A DNA stretch of 64,000 bases from Flavobacteriales bacterium (GCA_016712535.1 JADJQW010000002.1:992001-1056000); one strand, 5' to 3'. Shown: positions 1 through 9,861, numbered from the stretch's first letter. Numbers and translations: made by a program. The notes: generated by a model from the letters alone, not told the origin.

Positions 1-1259
1 ACGCCGTCCATCCGGGCTACGGATTCCTCAGCGAGAACGGCGACTTCGCCCGAGCGCTGGAGAAGGCCGGCGTGGTCTTCGTGGGGCCATCGCCGAAGGC
101 CATGAAAGTGATGGGCGATAAGCTCGCCGCCAAGGAGGCCGTGAAGGATCATGGGGTGCCGTTGGTGCCGGGCACCGAAGGAGCCGTGAGCGGCTTGGAG
201 GAAGCGATTGAGGTCGCGAAGACCATCTCCTTCCCGATCCTGATCAAAGCCGCTGCTGGCGGCGGCGGCAAGGGCATGCGCATCGTGGAGAAGGAGAGCG
301 AGCTGAAGGAAGGCTTGGAGCGCGCCATCAGCGAGGCGCAGAACGCTTTCGGCGATGGCAGCGTTTTCATAGAGAAGTACGTGGCAGGGCCTCGCCACAT
401 CGAGGTGCAGGTCATGGCCGATGCGCACGGCAACACCTGCTACCTCTTCGAGCGCGAATGCAGTATTCAGCGCAGGCACCAGAAGGTGGTGGAGGAAGCG
501 CCGAGCGCGGTGCTCACGCCTGAACTGCGCAGGCGCATGGGCGAAGCTGCAGTGGCCGTGGCCAGGAGCGTGGATTACACTGGTGCGGGCACGGTTGAAT
601 TCCTCCTCGATGAGAGGATGAACTTCTACTTCATGGAGATGAACACGCGCTTGCAAGTGGAGCACCCCGTCACCGAGATGATCACGGGCCTCGACCTGGT
701 GAAGCTCCAGATCCGCGTGGCGGAAGGGGAGGAGCTGCCTTTCAAGCAGGAAGACCTGAAGATCATCGGGCATGCCATCGAGGTGCGCGTGTACGCCGAG
801 GACCCCATGAACAATTTCCTCCCCGACATCGGCACGCTCACCACCTATCGGCCGCCGCAAGGCCCAGGCGTCCGCGTCGACGACGGCTTCGAGGAGGGCA
901 TGGAGATCCCCATCCACTACGACCCCATGATCGCCAAGCTGATCACGCATGGCGCTACGCGCGAGGAGGCCATCACGCGCATGGAGCGCGCCATCGACGA
1001 TTACGCCATCACCGGGGTTGAGACCACCCTCCCTTTCTGCCTCTATGTCATGGGCCACGAAGCCTTCCGCAGTGGTGAATACGACACGCATTTCGTGCGC
1101 GACCACTTCAAGCCGGAGATGCTCGAAGGCCTGGATGCAAGCGAAGCGCATGCAGCGGCGCTCGTGGCGGCGGCCGTGGATCGCGCGCAGGTGGGGGCAA
1201 GCGGGTCTGCCAGGCCGGTGGCCCCTCCGGCAAGTGCCTGGAAACTAAGGAGACGGTGA
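1..1259 (+). CDS. accC: Biotin carboxylase subunit of an acyl-CoA carboxylase (5' end cut off)
   Basis: Carboxylates biotin on a carrier protein using ATP and bicarbonate, the first half-reaction of acetyl-/propionyl-CoA carboxylase. The reading frame is open from base 3 (AVHPGYGFLSENGDFA, a signature of the N-terminal biotin carboxylase domain), so the true start is off the left edge; about 60 residues are missing. Visible are the ATP-grasp glycine loop AAAGGGGKGM, the FERECSIQRRHQKVVEEAPS segment, the metal/substrate motif EMNTRLQVEHPVTE, and the C-terminal biotin carboxylase domain. There is no biotinyl-lysine domain, so it is a separate subunit; accB would be expected upstream. The C-terminal tail after about 'LVAAAVDRAQ' is Ala/Pro-rich and not conserved. 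Whether the CoA substrate is acetyl, propionyl or another cannot be told from this subunit. Confidence 0.95.
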   Translation, partial: AVHPGYGFLSENGDFARALEKAGVVFVGPSPKAMKVMGDKLAAKEAVKDHGVPLVPGTEGAVSGLEEAIEVAKTISFPILIKAAAGGGGKGMRIVEKESELKEGLERAISEAQNAFGDGSVFIEKYVAGPRHIEVQVMADAHGNTCYLFERECSIQRRHQKVVEEAPSAVLTPELRRRMGEAAVAVARSVDYTGAGTVEFLLDERMNFYFMEMNTRLQVEHPVTEMITGLDLVKLQIRVAEGEELPFKQEDLKIIGHAIEVRVYAEDPMNNFLPDIGTLTTYRPPQGPGVRVDDGFEEGMEIPIHYDPMIAKLITHGATREEAITRMERAIDDYAITGVETTLPFCLYVMGHEAFRSGEYDTHFVRDHFKPEMLEGLDASEAHAAALVAAAVDRAQVGASGSARPVAPPASAWKLRRR

Positions 1260-1291
1260 GCCGGTATAAGGCCGCGCGGTTTCTGCCGTTG

Positions 1292-1299
1292 TAGCTTCG
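1292..1299 (+). promoter_or_regulatory. -7 box TAGCTTCG upstream of the DUF4294 gene
   Basis: Matches TAnnTT(T/C)G and ends 7 bases before the ATG at 1307, so the transcript would be nearly leaderless. No TTG at the -33 position. Weak on its own; supported by the recurrence of the box in the window. Confidence 0.4.
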
Positions 1300-1306
1300 T
1301 ATCGCC

Positions 1307-2023
1307 ATGCTTTCCAGCTTCATGCGCAGTCGTCATCGATGGGGCCTGGTTCCCGCAGGCGTGTTGGCTTGTGCAATGTGCTTCGGGCAAGGCGAGCAGG
1401 TCCCGCAGGTTTACCGTGCGGTGATCATCGATGGCGACACCGTGCCGATGGTCGACCTGGCCACCACTCACGTCGAGAGCCGCTGGACTGCCCGCAGCAG
1501 ACGGCAGGCAGAACGCTACGACAGGCTCACGCGCAATGTGCTCCGGGTCTATCCTTATGCGCGCATCACCGGACATCTGCTGCGCGAATACGAGCACGAC
1601 CTCGCCCAGATGGATCGCGGGAGCGATCAAGAGCTCTACCTGAAACTCGCTGAGGCCGAGCTCCGCGCCGAGTTCGAGGCCGAGGTGAAGGACCTCACCA
1701 TCAGCCAGGGGAAAGTGCTCATCAAGCTCATTGACCGGGAGACGGGCCGCACCAGCTACGATCTGGTGAAGACCCTGCGCGGCTCGTTCACGGCCTTCAT
1801 GTGGCAAGGCATGGCCCGCATGTTCGGGCACGACCTGCGTGGCACCTATGATCCCGACGGTGATGATAAGCTCGTGGAGCTGATCGTGCAGCGCGTGGAG
1901 CGAGGGGAGTTGGCCGTTGCCGACCGGGGCCCACGCACCGCCAAGGCGCAAGCGCGCCTGGATAAGAGGAAGGCGCGATTGTACAAGAAGTACGGGATCA
2001 GCGGCACGGCCCGTGCGAACTGA
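1307..2023 (+). CDS. DUF4294 family secreted protein
   Basis: A 238-residue protein with an N-terminal signal peptide (hydrophobic core about residues 13-27, ending CFGQ). The motif AVIIDGDTVPMVDL followed by R-L-RNVLRVYPYARI and the Lys/Arg-rich C-terminus are what I recognise from the Bacteroidota DUF4294 family. The function is unknown. An alternative start is the ATG at 1322. It stands alone as a rightward unit between the carboxylase and the convergent acetyltransferase gene, whose end is only 9 bases away. The last 20 residues (DKRKARLYKKYGI) are strongly basic. Confidence 0.8.
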   Translation: MLSSFMRSRHRWGLVPAGVLACAMCFGQGEQVPQVYRAVIIDGDTVPMVDLATTHVESRWTARSRRQAERYDRLTRNVLRVYPYARITGHLLREYEHDLAQMDRGSDQELYLKLAEAELRAEFEAEVKDLTISQGKVLIKLIDRETGRTSYDLVKTLRGSFTAFMWQGMARMFGHDLRGTYDPDGDDKLVELIVQRVERGELAVADRGPRTAKAQARLDKRKARLYKKYGISGTARAN

Positions 2024-2032
2024 TCGCTCCGG

Positions 2033-2533
2033 TCAAGCAAGATCCTTCACCATCACGTGGTCGTCCATCACGTGGCCTTGGCCGATGTCGAGAACCTCGT
2101 CGCGTTCGATCACGAAGCCCCGGCGCAGGTACCAGTCCTTGCTCGGATTGAAACGGTTCACATTGAGCTCGATGCGCTCATCGCCGGCTGAACGGGCCGT
2201 CGATTCTACCGCTCGGAGCAGCTCCGCACCGGCACCTGTTCCTTTCACCTCAGGGAGCACATAAAGCTTGTGCAATCGTGTTCGCTTCGTGCTGCGATAG
2301 CCATGCTCAAAGCCCGCGAAGCCGATGGCTGTTCCTTCCCGCTCGGCCAACAGGAAGCGATGGCCTTTCACTGAAACCTGCTCGAGCAGCGCTGCTTCGC
2401 TGTACATCAACTCCAGCATGTAAGCGAGCTGCTCCGATGAGAGGATGGCGGAGTAGGCGACCGGCCAAGCGGCGTGCGCGATGGCGCGAATTACCAAGAT
2501 GTCATCCGATGTCGCTTGACGCAACCGGTGCAT
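2033..2533 (-). CDS. GNAT-family N-acetyltransferase
   Basis: A 166-residue GNAT-fold enzyme that would transfer an acetyl group from acetyl-CoA to an amine. The acetyl-CoA pyrophosphate loop is seen as V-L-PEVKGTGAGAELLRAVE, preceded by the strand AIGFAGFEHGY and followed by the N-x-x-N-x-x-KDWYLRRGF segment typical of the fold's C-terminal half. No feature tells the acceptor substrate (protein N-terminus, polyamine or small molecule). It is the last gene of a leftward group starting upstream near 4.2 kb and follows the outer-membrane barrel gene by 6 bases. Confidence 0.85.
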   Translation of the reverse strand: MHRLRQATSDDILVIRAIAHAAWPVAYSAILSSEQLAYMLELMYSEAALLEQVSVKGHRFLLAEREGTAIGFAGFEHGYRSTKRTRLHKLYVLPEVKGTGAGAELLRAVESTARSAGDERIELNVNRFNPSKDWYLRRGFVIERDEVLDIGQGHVMDDHVMVKDLA

Positions 2534-2539
2534 GGCCGA

Positions 2540-3277
2540 TCAGGGGAAGTGATACTGTACGCCGGCCAGGAAACCAGCCTCCCAGAGGAAGCCTTCAATC
2601 GGTGTGTCTGCCAATGCACTGAGTTGGTAACGGCTTCGCATACCTGCGCGCATGGACCAAAGCTCGTTGAGGCGGAGCCTGGTGCACAACTCGACGCAAG
2701 CCGTTGCCCCGGCAAGGCGGAACTCCGTCAGATCGTCCTTCACCCGGCTCGTCTGCACGCTTCCATTGAAGTCGCGGCGCTGAACGGTGGTTTGACCGAT
2801 GAAGAGATCCCCCCACAGTCCGGCACCCGGCTCGAAGCGCCACCTGCCGCCCACGGAGAAGTGCAGCATGAGCGGGAGGCTCAGATAGCGGTAATGGTCC
2901 CTGTAATCCAAACGAAGGGTGCTCCCGGGGATGGCAGGATCCAGCCCGTCCGTGCTGATGAGCACCAGTTCATCCTCGAACCGGTAGCCTCGGTCAGAGA
3001 ACTGGAGTCCGGTTGATATCAGCCATCGCTCGCGGCTTGCGTCTAAAGCGTAGGTGACATCGACCCCGCCGCTGAATCCGATGCGATAGGTTTCGCGCTC
3101 ATTCCGGAAGCGGATGATGCCCGCGCGGGTTTCATCCCCCGCTGCATTGATCAGCGTGCGGAAGCAACGGTCCACTGATGCGCTGGCGCCTATGGCCCAA
3201 CGTGAGCCTTGAGTTCCGGCTTGACCGACCGCTGGTGCGTGCGCCGAAAGCAATCCGATCAGGATCTGCGCGCGCAT
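2540..3277 (-). CDS. Outer-membrane beta-barrel protein (PorT-like fold), function unknown
   Basis: A 245-residue protein with a signal peptide (hydrophobic stretch ILIGLLSAHAPAVGQAG) followed by alternating-pattern strands such as YRYLSLPLMLHFSVGGRWRF-containing hairpins and a terminal aromatic residue pair (QYHFP). This is the usual look of the Bacteroidota 'outer membrane beta-barrel' proteins of 8 strands. I chose the ATG at 3277; a GTG at 3286 overlaps the upstream dehydrogenase stop (GTGA) and would add three residues, and that coupling is also plausible. Specific role unknown. Confidence 0.65.
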   Translation of the reverse strand: MRAQILIGLLSAHAPAVGQAGTQGSRWAIGASASVDRCFRTLINAAGDETRAGIIRFRNERETYRIGFSGGVDVTYALDASRERWLISTGLQFSDRGYRFEDELVLISTDGLDPAIPGSTLRLDYRDHYRYLSLPLMLHFSVGGRWRFEPGAGLWGDLFIGQTTVQRRDFNGSVQTSRVKDDLTEFRLAGATACVELCTRLRLNELWSMRAGMRSRYQLSALADTPIEGFLWEAGFLAGVQYHFP

Positions 3278-3282
3278 TCGGT

Positions 3283-4170
3283 TCACTTCCTGAATGCCGC
3301 CGTTACCACCAGATCCTTGCTGCCGGCGGTGTACTGGTAGAAGCCTTCACCGCTCTTCACGCCCAGCTTGCCGGCGGTCACCATCTGCACCAGCAACGGG
3401 CAGGGGGCGTACTTCGGATCGCCGAGGCCCTCGTGCAGCACGCGCAGGATGGCAACGCAGGTATCGAGCCCGATGAAATCCGCGAGCTGCAAGGGGCCCA
3501 TGGGATGCGCCATGCCCAATTTCATGATGGTGTCGATCTCCGCTACGCCGCCCACGCCTTGCCAGAGTGCCTGCACGGCCTCGTTGATCATGGGCATCAG
3601 GATGCGGTTGGCCACGAATCCGGCGTAGTCGTTCACGGTCACGGGCACTTTGCCGATCGCTGTGCTCAGGTCCACCACGGTCTTCGTCACGGCATCGGTG
3701 GTATCGTACCCGCGGATCACCTCCACGAGCTTCATCACCGGCACAGGGTTCATGAAGTGCATGCCGATCACCAGGCCGGGGCGTTTCGTCACCGCGGCGA
3801 TGCGCGTGATGCTGATGCTGCTGGTGTTGGTGGCCAGGATCGCCGAAGCCGGAGCACTCGCATCGATGTCCTTGAAGATGCGGAGCTTCAGGTCGATGCT
3901 CTCCGTGGCGGCCTCGATCACCAGTTCGGCTTCCTTCACGCCTGCTGCCAGATCGGTGCTCGTGGCGATTGAGGCCAGAGCGGCTTTCTTCTGGTCTTCG
4001 GTGAGCGAGCCCTTCGCCACTTGGCGGTCCATGTTCTTGCCGATGGTGGCCAGTGCTTTGTCGAGGCTGGCCTGCGCGATGTCGATGAGGGTGACGGCGT
4101 GCCCGCTCTGCGCGAACACATGCGCGATGCCATTGCCCATCTGGCCGGCACCGATGACGGAGATCTTCAT
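3283..4170 (-). CDS. 3-hydroxybutyryl-CoA / 3-hydroxyacyl-CoA dehydrogenase
   Basis: Oxidises (S)-3-hydroxyacyl-CoA to 3-oxoacyl-CoA with NAD(P), as in beta-oxidation or butyrate/amino-acid catabolism. The 295-residue length is the family norm. The N-terminal Rossmann motif IGAGQMGNGIAHVFAQSG begins at residue 6; the catalytic region HFMNPVPVMKLVEVI and the C-terminal dimer domain NDYAGFVANRILMPMINEA are intact, ending with the GEGFYQYT motif. The start is the ATG at 4170, because upstream codons in frame run into a low-complexity palindromic repeat. It likely works with the acyl-CoA dehydrogenase at 13.4-14.6 kb, which is inference. Confidence 0.93.
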   Translation of the reverse strand: MKISVIGAGQMGNGIAHVFAQSGHAVTLIDIAQASLDKALATIGKNMDRQVAKGSLTEDQKKAALASIATSTDLAAGVKEAELVIEAATESIDLKLRIFKDIDASAPASAILATNTSSISITRIAAVTKRPGLVIGMHFMNPVPVMKLVEVIRGYDTTDAVTKTVVDLSTAIGKVPVTVNDYAGFVANRILMPMINEAVQALWQGVGGVAEIDTIMKLGMAHPMGPLQLADFIGLDTCVAILRVLHEGLGDPKYAPCPLLVQMVTAGKLGVKSGEGFYQYTAGSKDLVVTAAFRK

Positions 4171-4190
4171 GTTCTTGGAATGGTGGACGG

Positions 4191-4198
4191 CGAATGTA
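4191..4198 (-). promoter_or_regulatory. -7 box TACATTCG upstream of the hydroxyacyl-CoA dehydrogenase gene
   Basis: TAnnTT(T/C)G match on the minus strand, 20 bases before the start at 4170. Immediately upstream lies the palindromic repeat at 4212-4300. No -33 TTG. Confidence 0.4.
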
Positions 4199-4211
4199 GT
4201 TGCGTGATGCA

Positions 4212-4300
4212 TTGAAGGTTGAGGGTTGGAGGCTGGGTGTGGTTGAGGGTTGGGCATGAACCTTCAACCTGCAACCTAGGCGGCCCCCAACCTGCAACCT
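4212..4300. repeat. Palindromic repeat of the GGTTGAAGGTTG/CAACCTTCAACC family, intergenic copy
   Basis: TTGAAGGTT at 4212-4220 is a perfect inverted match to AACCTTCAA at 4259-4267. Between and after them are further GAGGGTTGG, GGTTGAGGGTTGG and AACCTGCAACCT units; the last is repeated at 4269-4277 and 4292-4300. The same word family occurs inside lpxK at 36.63-36.70 kb. It sits between the dehydrogenase promoter and the end of the sugar transferase gene. Confidence 0.7.
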
Positions 4301-4312
4301 GAACCAGCCCCC

Positions 4313-5727
<1,415 letters not shown>

Positions 5728-5728
<1 letters not shown>

Positions 5729-6591
5729 CACGGTATGCGCAGCAGCTTGATGTTGTCCAGATAGATCTCAGCGCTGCTGCGGCCATCGGGCAGCGTGGCT
5801 TCGATGTACACGTCGCGTTCCGACACCGCGCTGTTGAAGAAGGCGCTCAGATCAAGGTACACCTTGTTCCAAGGCATGGTGCCATCGGAACGGTACGTGG
5901 GCGGCAGATAGACGAAGGGCTCATAGCGCTCGAGGCCATCGGCGAAGTACTTCACCCCGACCGTGACCAGCAGATCGCTGCGGTGGTCGAGTTCGATGAA
6001 GGCCGGGCCGCCGTAGCTCAGGAAATCCTCATCGGATTCGATCCTGATGTAGCGGTGCGAGGCATCGAGCCGGAAGCCGGCGCATGGACCGTTCTCCAGG
6101 TAGATCAGTTCAGGGTTCGTGATGGGGGTGAACCGGAGCAGTTGCGTGTCGCTGTTGGCGGTGATCGCGAATTGGCTGAAGGGGTCTTCGAAGCCCTCTT
6201 GCCAGACCAGCGTCTCCTCCGTATAGCTGGTGACTGGATTCAGGGCCGCGGTGCCCTCGCGCACCAGGTTCACGGTGGTGCTATATGGGGTGTAGAACGG
6301 ATACCGGAGCCGATCATCGAAGGTGCCGTTGCGCTTGATCGCAGGCACAAGGCCGATCACATTCGGCCCTTCGGCCAGGACCGGGATCCGGGCAGGCAAT
6401 TCCCAAACGCCCAAGAGTTCCTCATTCAGGGTTACCCACGCGTCGGTGACCTTGACCGTGGCCCCGCCTTGTCCCGAAGACGTGGTCATGGCCACTTCGC
6501 CGATGTCCACGAAAGCGGGCACTTTGTCACCCTTGGAGCAAGCGGTGGCCAAGATCAGGAACAGCAGCGTAAGCGCGTAGCGATTGTTCAT
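5728..6591 (-). CDS. Predicted lipoprotein, unknown function
   Basis: A 287-residue protein starting MNNRYALTLLFLILATACSK, a clear lipoprotein signal with lipobox ATAC; the ATG at 6591 is chosen because it gives this signal directly. The rest is beta-rich, with acidic/aromatic strands and a C-terminal segment (AEIYLDNIKLLRIP) like the end of carbohydrate-binding or jelly-roll domains. I do not recognise the family. It lies between an oxidoreductase gene and the sugar transferase gene, all leftward with short gaps, so a role in glycan export or surface attachment is possible but only inferred. Confidence 0.75.
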
Positions 6592-6638
6592 GCAATGCCA
6601 CGGGGCCAACGCAGTGCGGGACCGATCAGTATGCGTGT

Positions 6639-7628
6639 TCATGAATTCCGCGAATCCATGCTCTGAAGAACGGCCAGCGCGGTGCGCAGGGCCTCGGTGG
6701 CTTCCGCCAGGGTCACACTCGGCGGCTTGCCGCTATGGATGCTCCCGGCGAAAGATGCGAGTTCCTCGCGGATGGCATTGATGGACGGAACCGCAGGCTT
6801 CTCGAAGGAGATCTCTCGTTTGCCCTTGCCTTCACCAAGGTCGATGGTCACTGCGAAAGGATCGGCATCCCCATCAACCGGCCGCATCCGCACCACCTCA
6901 GCAACCTTGTCCAGCATATCCACCGAGATGTATGCGTCTCGCTGGAAGAACCGGCTCTTGCGCATGTTCTTCAGGCTGATGCGGCTGGCTGTAAGGTTGG
7001 CCACGCATCCATTGGCGAAGGCGATGCGCGCATTGCAGATGTCGGGCGTATCGCTCACAACGGCCACGCCGCTGGCCTGCACCGATCGCACAGGGCTCTT
7101 CACCACATGGAGGATGATGTCGATGTCATGGATCATCAGGTCCAAAACGACGCTCACGTCCGTGCCGCGCGGATTCCATTGCGCGAGCCGATGGCCTTCA
7201 ATGAACATGGGCTCGCCGAAGAACGGCAGCGCTGCCTGGAAGGCTGGATTGAACCGCTCGACATGGCCGACCTGCACCACGCACCCGCGGGCTGCGGCGG
7301 TGCACAGCAGATCCTCCGCCTCCTCTACGGTGACGGTGACAGGCTTCTCGATGAACGCATGAAGCCCCATCTCGAGCGCTTGCTTGGCCAAGCGATGATG
7401 CGCTACCGTGGGCGTCACGATGTCGATCGCATCCACTTGAGCCAGGAGCTCCTCTGCCGAATCGAAGCCCGGCGTACCGAATTCACGGGTGATCGCCGCA
7501 CGCTTCTCCGGATGCGGGTCGAAGGCCCCGACCACTTCAAAGGCAGGCACGTTCAGCAGTTGCTGCACATGGATGCGACCCAAGTGTCCTGAGCCCAGTA
7601 CTCCGATGCGAATGCGTTCTGGACCCAT
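6639..7628 (-). CDS. Gfo/Idh/MocA-family NAD(P)-dependent oxidoreductase
   Basis: A 329-residue sugar-type dehydrogenase. The Rossmann motif GVLGSGHLGRIHVQQL is near the N-terminus, followed by the family EKP motif (AFIEKPVTVT) and the C-terminal substrate domain containing GHVERFNPAF and DLMIHDIDIILHV, whose histidine is the usual catalytic candidate. The start ATG at 7628 is preferred over an upstream in-frame codon. It heads the leftward unit with the lipoprotein and sugar transferase, which fits nucleotide-sugar or surface-sugar modification; the exact substrate cannot be read from the sequence. Confidence 0.88.
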   Translation of the reverse strand: MGPERIRIGVLGSGHLGRIHVQQLLNVPAFEVVGAFDPHPEKRAAITREFGTPGFDSAEELLAQVDAIDIVTPTVAHHRLAKQALEMGLHAFIEKPVTVTVEEAEDLLCTAAARGCVVQVGHVERFNPAFQAALPFFGEPMFIEGHRLAQWNPRGTDVSVVLDLMIHDIDIILHVVKSPVRSVQASGVAVVSDTPDICNARIAFANGCVANLTASRISLKNMRKSRFFQRDAYISVDMLDKVAEVVRMRPVDGDADPFAVTIDLGEGKGKREISFEKPAVPSINAIREELASFAGSIHSGKPPSVTLAEATEALRTALAVLQSMDSRNS

Positions 7629-7652
7629 GGAGCCGTTTTGGTGAAAAGCGCG

Positions 7653-7660
7653 CAAAAATA
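7653..7660 (-). promoter_or_regulatory. -7 box TATTTTTG upstream of the Gfo/Idh oxidoreductase gene
   Basis: TAnnTTTG on the minus strand, 24 bases before the start at 7628; no -33 TTG seen. Arranged back to back with the pcm box at 7686. Confidence 0.45.
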
Positions 7661-7685
7661 GCCGGATGCCCCGCCATCCCACCGG

Positions 7686-7693
7686 TACATTTG
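7686..7693 (+). promoter_or_regulatory. -7 box TACATTTG upstream of pcm
   Basis: Perfect TAnnTTTG match, 12 bases before the pcm ATG at 7706, implying a very short leader. It also decides the start: a TTG codon at 7691 lies inside the box and is unlikely to be used. Confidence 0.5.
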
Positions 7694-7705
7694 CAGGCTC
7701 CGCGC

Positions 7706-8359
7706 ATGCACGCCAACGACGACTTCAGGCATCAGGGGATGCGCCGCAGGCTGGTTGCGCTCCTGCGGGATAAAGGCATCTCGAACGACGCTGTGCTCGC
7801 GGCCATCGGAAAGGTGCCCCGCCATCTCTTCATCGACGACAGCGCTTTCCAGATGCGCGCCTATGAGGATACCGCATTCCCCATCCCGTGCGGCCAGACC
7901 ATTTCCCAGCCTTATACGGTTGCTTTCCAAACAGCCTTGCTCGATCCCAAGCCGGGGAACAGGATCTTGGAAGTGGGCACAGGCAGCGGATACCAAACGG
8001 CGGTGCTCAGCGCATTGGGCGCCCGCGTTTTCAGCATCGAGCGCCACAAACCGTTGTACTTGCAGACCAAGGAGCGCTTGGCTCGCTTGGGTTATTCCGC
8101 CTCGCTTTCCCATGGCGATGGCTTCGCCGGCCTCAAGCGCGAAGGTCCGTTCGACGGAATCCTGGTGACTTGTGGCGCTCCCTTCGTGCCCCAAGCCCTG
8201 GTTGAGCAATTGAAAGCCGGCGCCTCACTGGTAATCCCGGTTGGCGAAGGCGATGTGCAAGAGATGCAAGTGCTGAAGAAGTCGGGCGATGGAGCCGTCG
8301 AGGTGACTCATCGCGGCCGCTTCAAGTTCGTGCCGATGCTGGCCGAAAAGGTGAAATGA
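7706..8359 (+). CDS. pcm: Protein-L-isoaspartate O-methyltransferase
   Basis: Repairs damaged proteins by methylating L-isoaspartyl residues with S-adenosylmethionine. 217 residues, the family's usual length. The N-terminal signature region VPRHLFIDDSAFQMRAYEDT and the ISQPYTVAFQTALL motif are both present, followed by the SAM-binding loop LEVGTGSGYQTAVLSALGA and the post-motif DGILVTCGAPFVPQAL. It is a single-gene rightward unit with its own -7 box. A 12-base perfect palindrome (ACCGGCGCCGGT, 8367-8378) follows the stop codon. Confidence 0.95.
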   Translation: MHANDDFRHQGMRRRLVALLRDKGISNDAVLAAIGKVPRHLFIDDSAFQMRAYEDTAFPIPCGQTISQPYTVAFQTALLDPKPGNRILEVGTGSGYQTAVLSALGARVFSIERHKPLYLQTKERLARLGYSASLSHGDGFAGLKREGPFDGILVTCGAPFVPQALVEQLKAGASLVIPVGEGDVQEMQVLKKSGDGAVEVTHRGRFKFVPMLAEKVK

Positions 8360-8428
8360 CCTGCCCACCGGCGCCGGTTCCACGGGCCAGCGTTATGAAC
8401 ATTAAGCCCTCGGACCAACAACATTAGG

Positions 8429-8459
8429 TTGGTAATGCGACTCGGTCCACCTATGTTTG
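8429..8459 (+). promoter_or_regulatory. Two-element Bacteroidota promoter for the outer-membrane protein gene
   Basis: TTG at 8429-8431, 20-base spacer, TATGTTTG at 8452-8459. This fits the primary sigma consensus of Bacteroidota. The leader to the ATG at 8519 would be about 50 bases and contains the A-rich stretch typical of efficient starts in these bacteria (CAAAAAAACC-like, 8497-8510). Confidence 0.7.
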
Positions 8460-8518
8460 CGGCCGCTCGGACCTACTTTTGGCCGAGTTCAAAAGGCAAA
8501 AAAACCAAACTAAGCCCA

Positions 8519-9349
8519 ATGAAAAAGACGCTACTGTCCTTCGCTTTGCTGGGTCTCTGCTCCGTGGCGAGCGCCCAGCTCTCTACCCGGGAGAACCAGG
8601 ATACCCGGTACAAGTTCGGCGGTCGCCCTGTGGCCGGCGATATGGCCCTGGTGTTCGGTCTCACCCTGAACAACGCCTCCTTCGGCGACGGGTCGGATTC
8701 AACGGCCCGGAGCATTTCGACTTGGAATCGCCTGAGCAAAGGCAATCTGCTGACCTTCAAGAAGTTCATCCAGGATGACTTGGCGATCCGTGCAGGCTTC
8801 CGCTTGGCTCGTGATTCACGTTCCATCAAGGGCGAAGTTGATTCGACGCAGTTCATTCCTGCCACCTTGGCTGAGTTCGAATACAAGAAGAGCACCCGCG
8901 AATACATGCTGGTGCCCGGTATCGAGAAGCATTTCAGCAACTCGAACATCTTCGATGTGTACGCTGGTGCTGACCTGTACCTCGGTTTCGGCCGCGATCG
9001 GATGGTGGAATCCTACATCTTCCGCGATACCGACGACAACGACGTTCACACGATGACCACCCCCTACACCATCGTTGGCTTGGGCGGCATCGTCGGCTTC
9101 AACGTTTTCGTGCTTGACCTTCCCATCGCCCTTGGCGTTGAGTATGGCTGGAGCGCTTTCTGGCAGCTCGGCAACAAGACCAAGCATGAGGTGGAGCAGG
9201 GCACCGATTCATGGGAATACTACACCGTGGGCGGCGACCCCAACACTGCTGGCGGCGCAAACACGCAATACAGCAGCGTGAAGCAGAAGTACAACACCAT
9301 GGACACCAACGATCAGGTGCGCTTGGTGCTCAACATCTACTTCAACTAA
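8519..9349 (+). CDS. Outer-membrane beta-barrel protein, unknown function
   Basis: A 276-residue protein with the signal peptide MKKTLLSFALLGLCSVASAQ and a following barrel: repeated amphipathic strands (IRAGFRLARDS, EYMLVPGIEKHF, VYAGADLYLGFGRD, LPIALGVEYGWSAFW) and a terminal NIYFN ending in an aromatic-Asn pair. I chose the ATG at 8519 because it starts the signal peptide; an in-frame ATG 90 bases upstream overlaps the promoter. It is followed after 26 bases by a small lipoprotein gene and they share a terminator. No specific family recognised. Confidence 0.75.
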   Translation: MKKTLLSFALLGLCSVASAQLSTRENQDTRYKFGGRPVAGDMALVFGLTLNNASFGDGSDSTARSISTWNRLSKGNLLTFKKFIQDDLAIRAGFRLARDSRSIKGEVDSTQFIPATLAEFEYKKSTREYMLVPGIEKHFSNSNIFDVYAGADLYLGFGRDRMVESYIFRDTDDNDVHTMTTPYTIVGLGGIVGFNVFVLDLPIALGVEYGWSAFWQLGNKTKHEVEQGTDSWEYYTVGGDPNTAGGANTQYSSVKQKYNTMDTNDQVRLVLNIYFN

Positions 9350-9375
9350 GAACCACTACGTAACCACACGCAGCA

Positions 9376-9786
9376 ATGAAGAAGATCAAAGCCATCATCC
9401 TGCTGCCACTGGCCGTAGTGCTGCTGTTCTCCTCCTGCACCTTCTACACCAAGTCCATCGCTGGAACTTCGGTGCAGACGCAGATCCACTTCAAGATGGA
9501 GGACCTCGAGTACATCGGTGATGTGAGCGGCACAGCCACGCAGAGCTTCCTGTTCGGAGTGCTCCCGATCGGCGGTCGTCGTTTCCATGTGGCAACCATC
9601 GGCGGCGGCGGGCTCATCCCGCAGGACCGTATGACCAATAACGCCCTTTATGACGCTCTGATGCAGCGTGAGGATGCCGATTTCGTGCTCCCCATCAACT
9701 CCAGCAGCGTACGCGACCAGATGTTCCTGGGCAACCGCACCACCCTCACGGTGCGTGCTAAGGCCTTCCGCATCAAGTCAAAGTAA
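9376..9786 (+). CDS. Small predicted lipoprotein
   Basis: A 136-residue protein beginning MKKIKAIILLPLAVVLLFSSCTF, with lipobox FSSC and acylated Cys at residue 21. The mature part is short and includes the glycine run ATIGGGGLIP and a C-terminal YDALMQREDADFVLPINSSS region of mixed alpha/beta character. I do not recognise the family. It is probably co-transcribed with the barrel gene 26 bases upstream, as a strong hairpin follows 17 bases after its stop. Confidence 0.7.
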   Translation: MKKIKAIILLPLAVVLLFSSCTFYTKSIAGTSVQTQIHFKMEDLEYIGDVSGTATQSFLFGVLPIGGRRFHVATIGGGGLIPQDRMTNNALYDALMQREDADFVLPINSSSVRDQMFLGNRTTLTVRAKAFRIKSK

Positions 9787-9803
9787 TCGGCTCGAAATCC
9801 TGG

Positions 9804-9840
9804 CGAGAGCCGCGGCCAAGAGGTCGCGGCTCTCGTGCTT
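9804..9840 (+). terminator. Rho-independent terminator after the barrel/lipoprotein pair
   Basis: 11-base perfect inverted repeat CGAGAGCCGCG (9804-9814) / CGCGGCTCTCG (9825-9835), 10-base loop, followed by TGCTT; the T tract is short. Confidence 0.7.
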
Positions 9841-9848
9841 CCGGCCAA

Positions 9849-9856
9849 TACCTTCG
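9849..9856 (+). promoter_or_regulatory. -7 box TACCTTCG upstream of the lipoprotein gene at 9.86 kb
   Basis: TAnnTT(T/C)G match directly after the preceding terminator and 5 bases before the ATG at 9862, so the transcript would be essentially leaderless. Confidence 0.45.
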
Positions 9857-9861
9857 CACCC

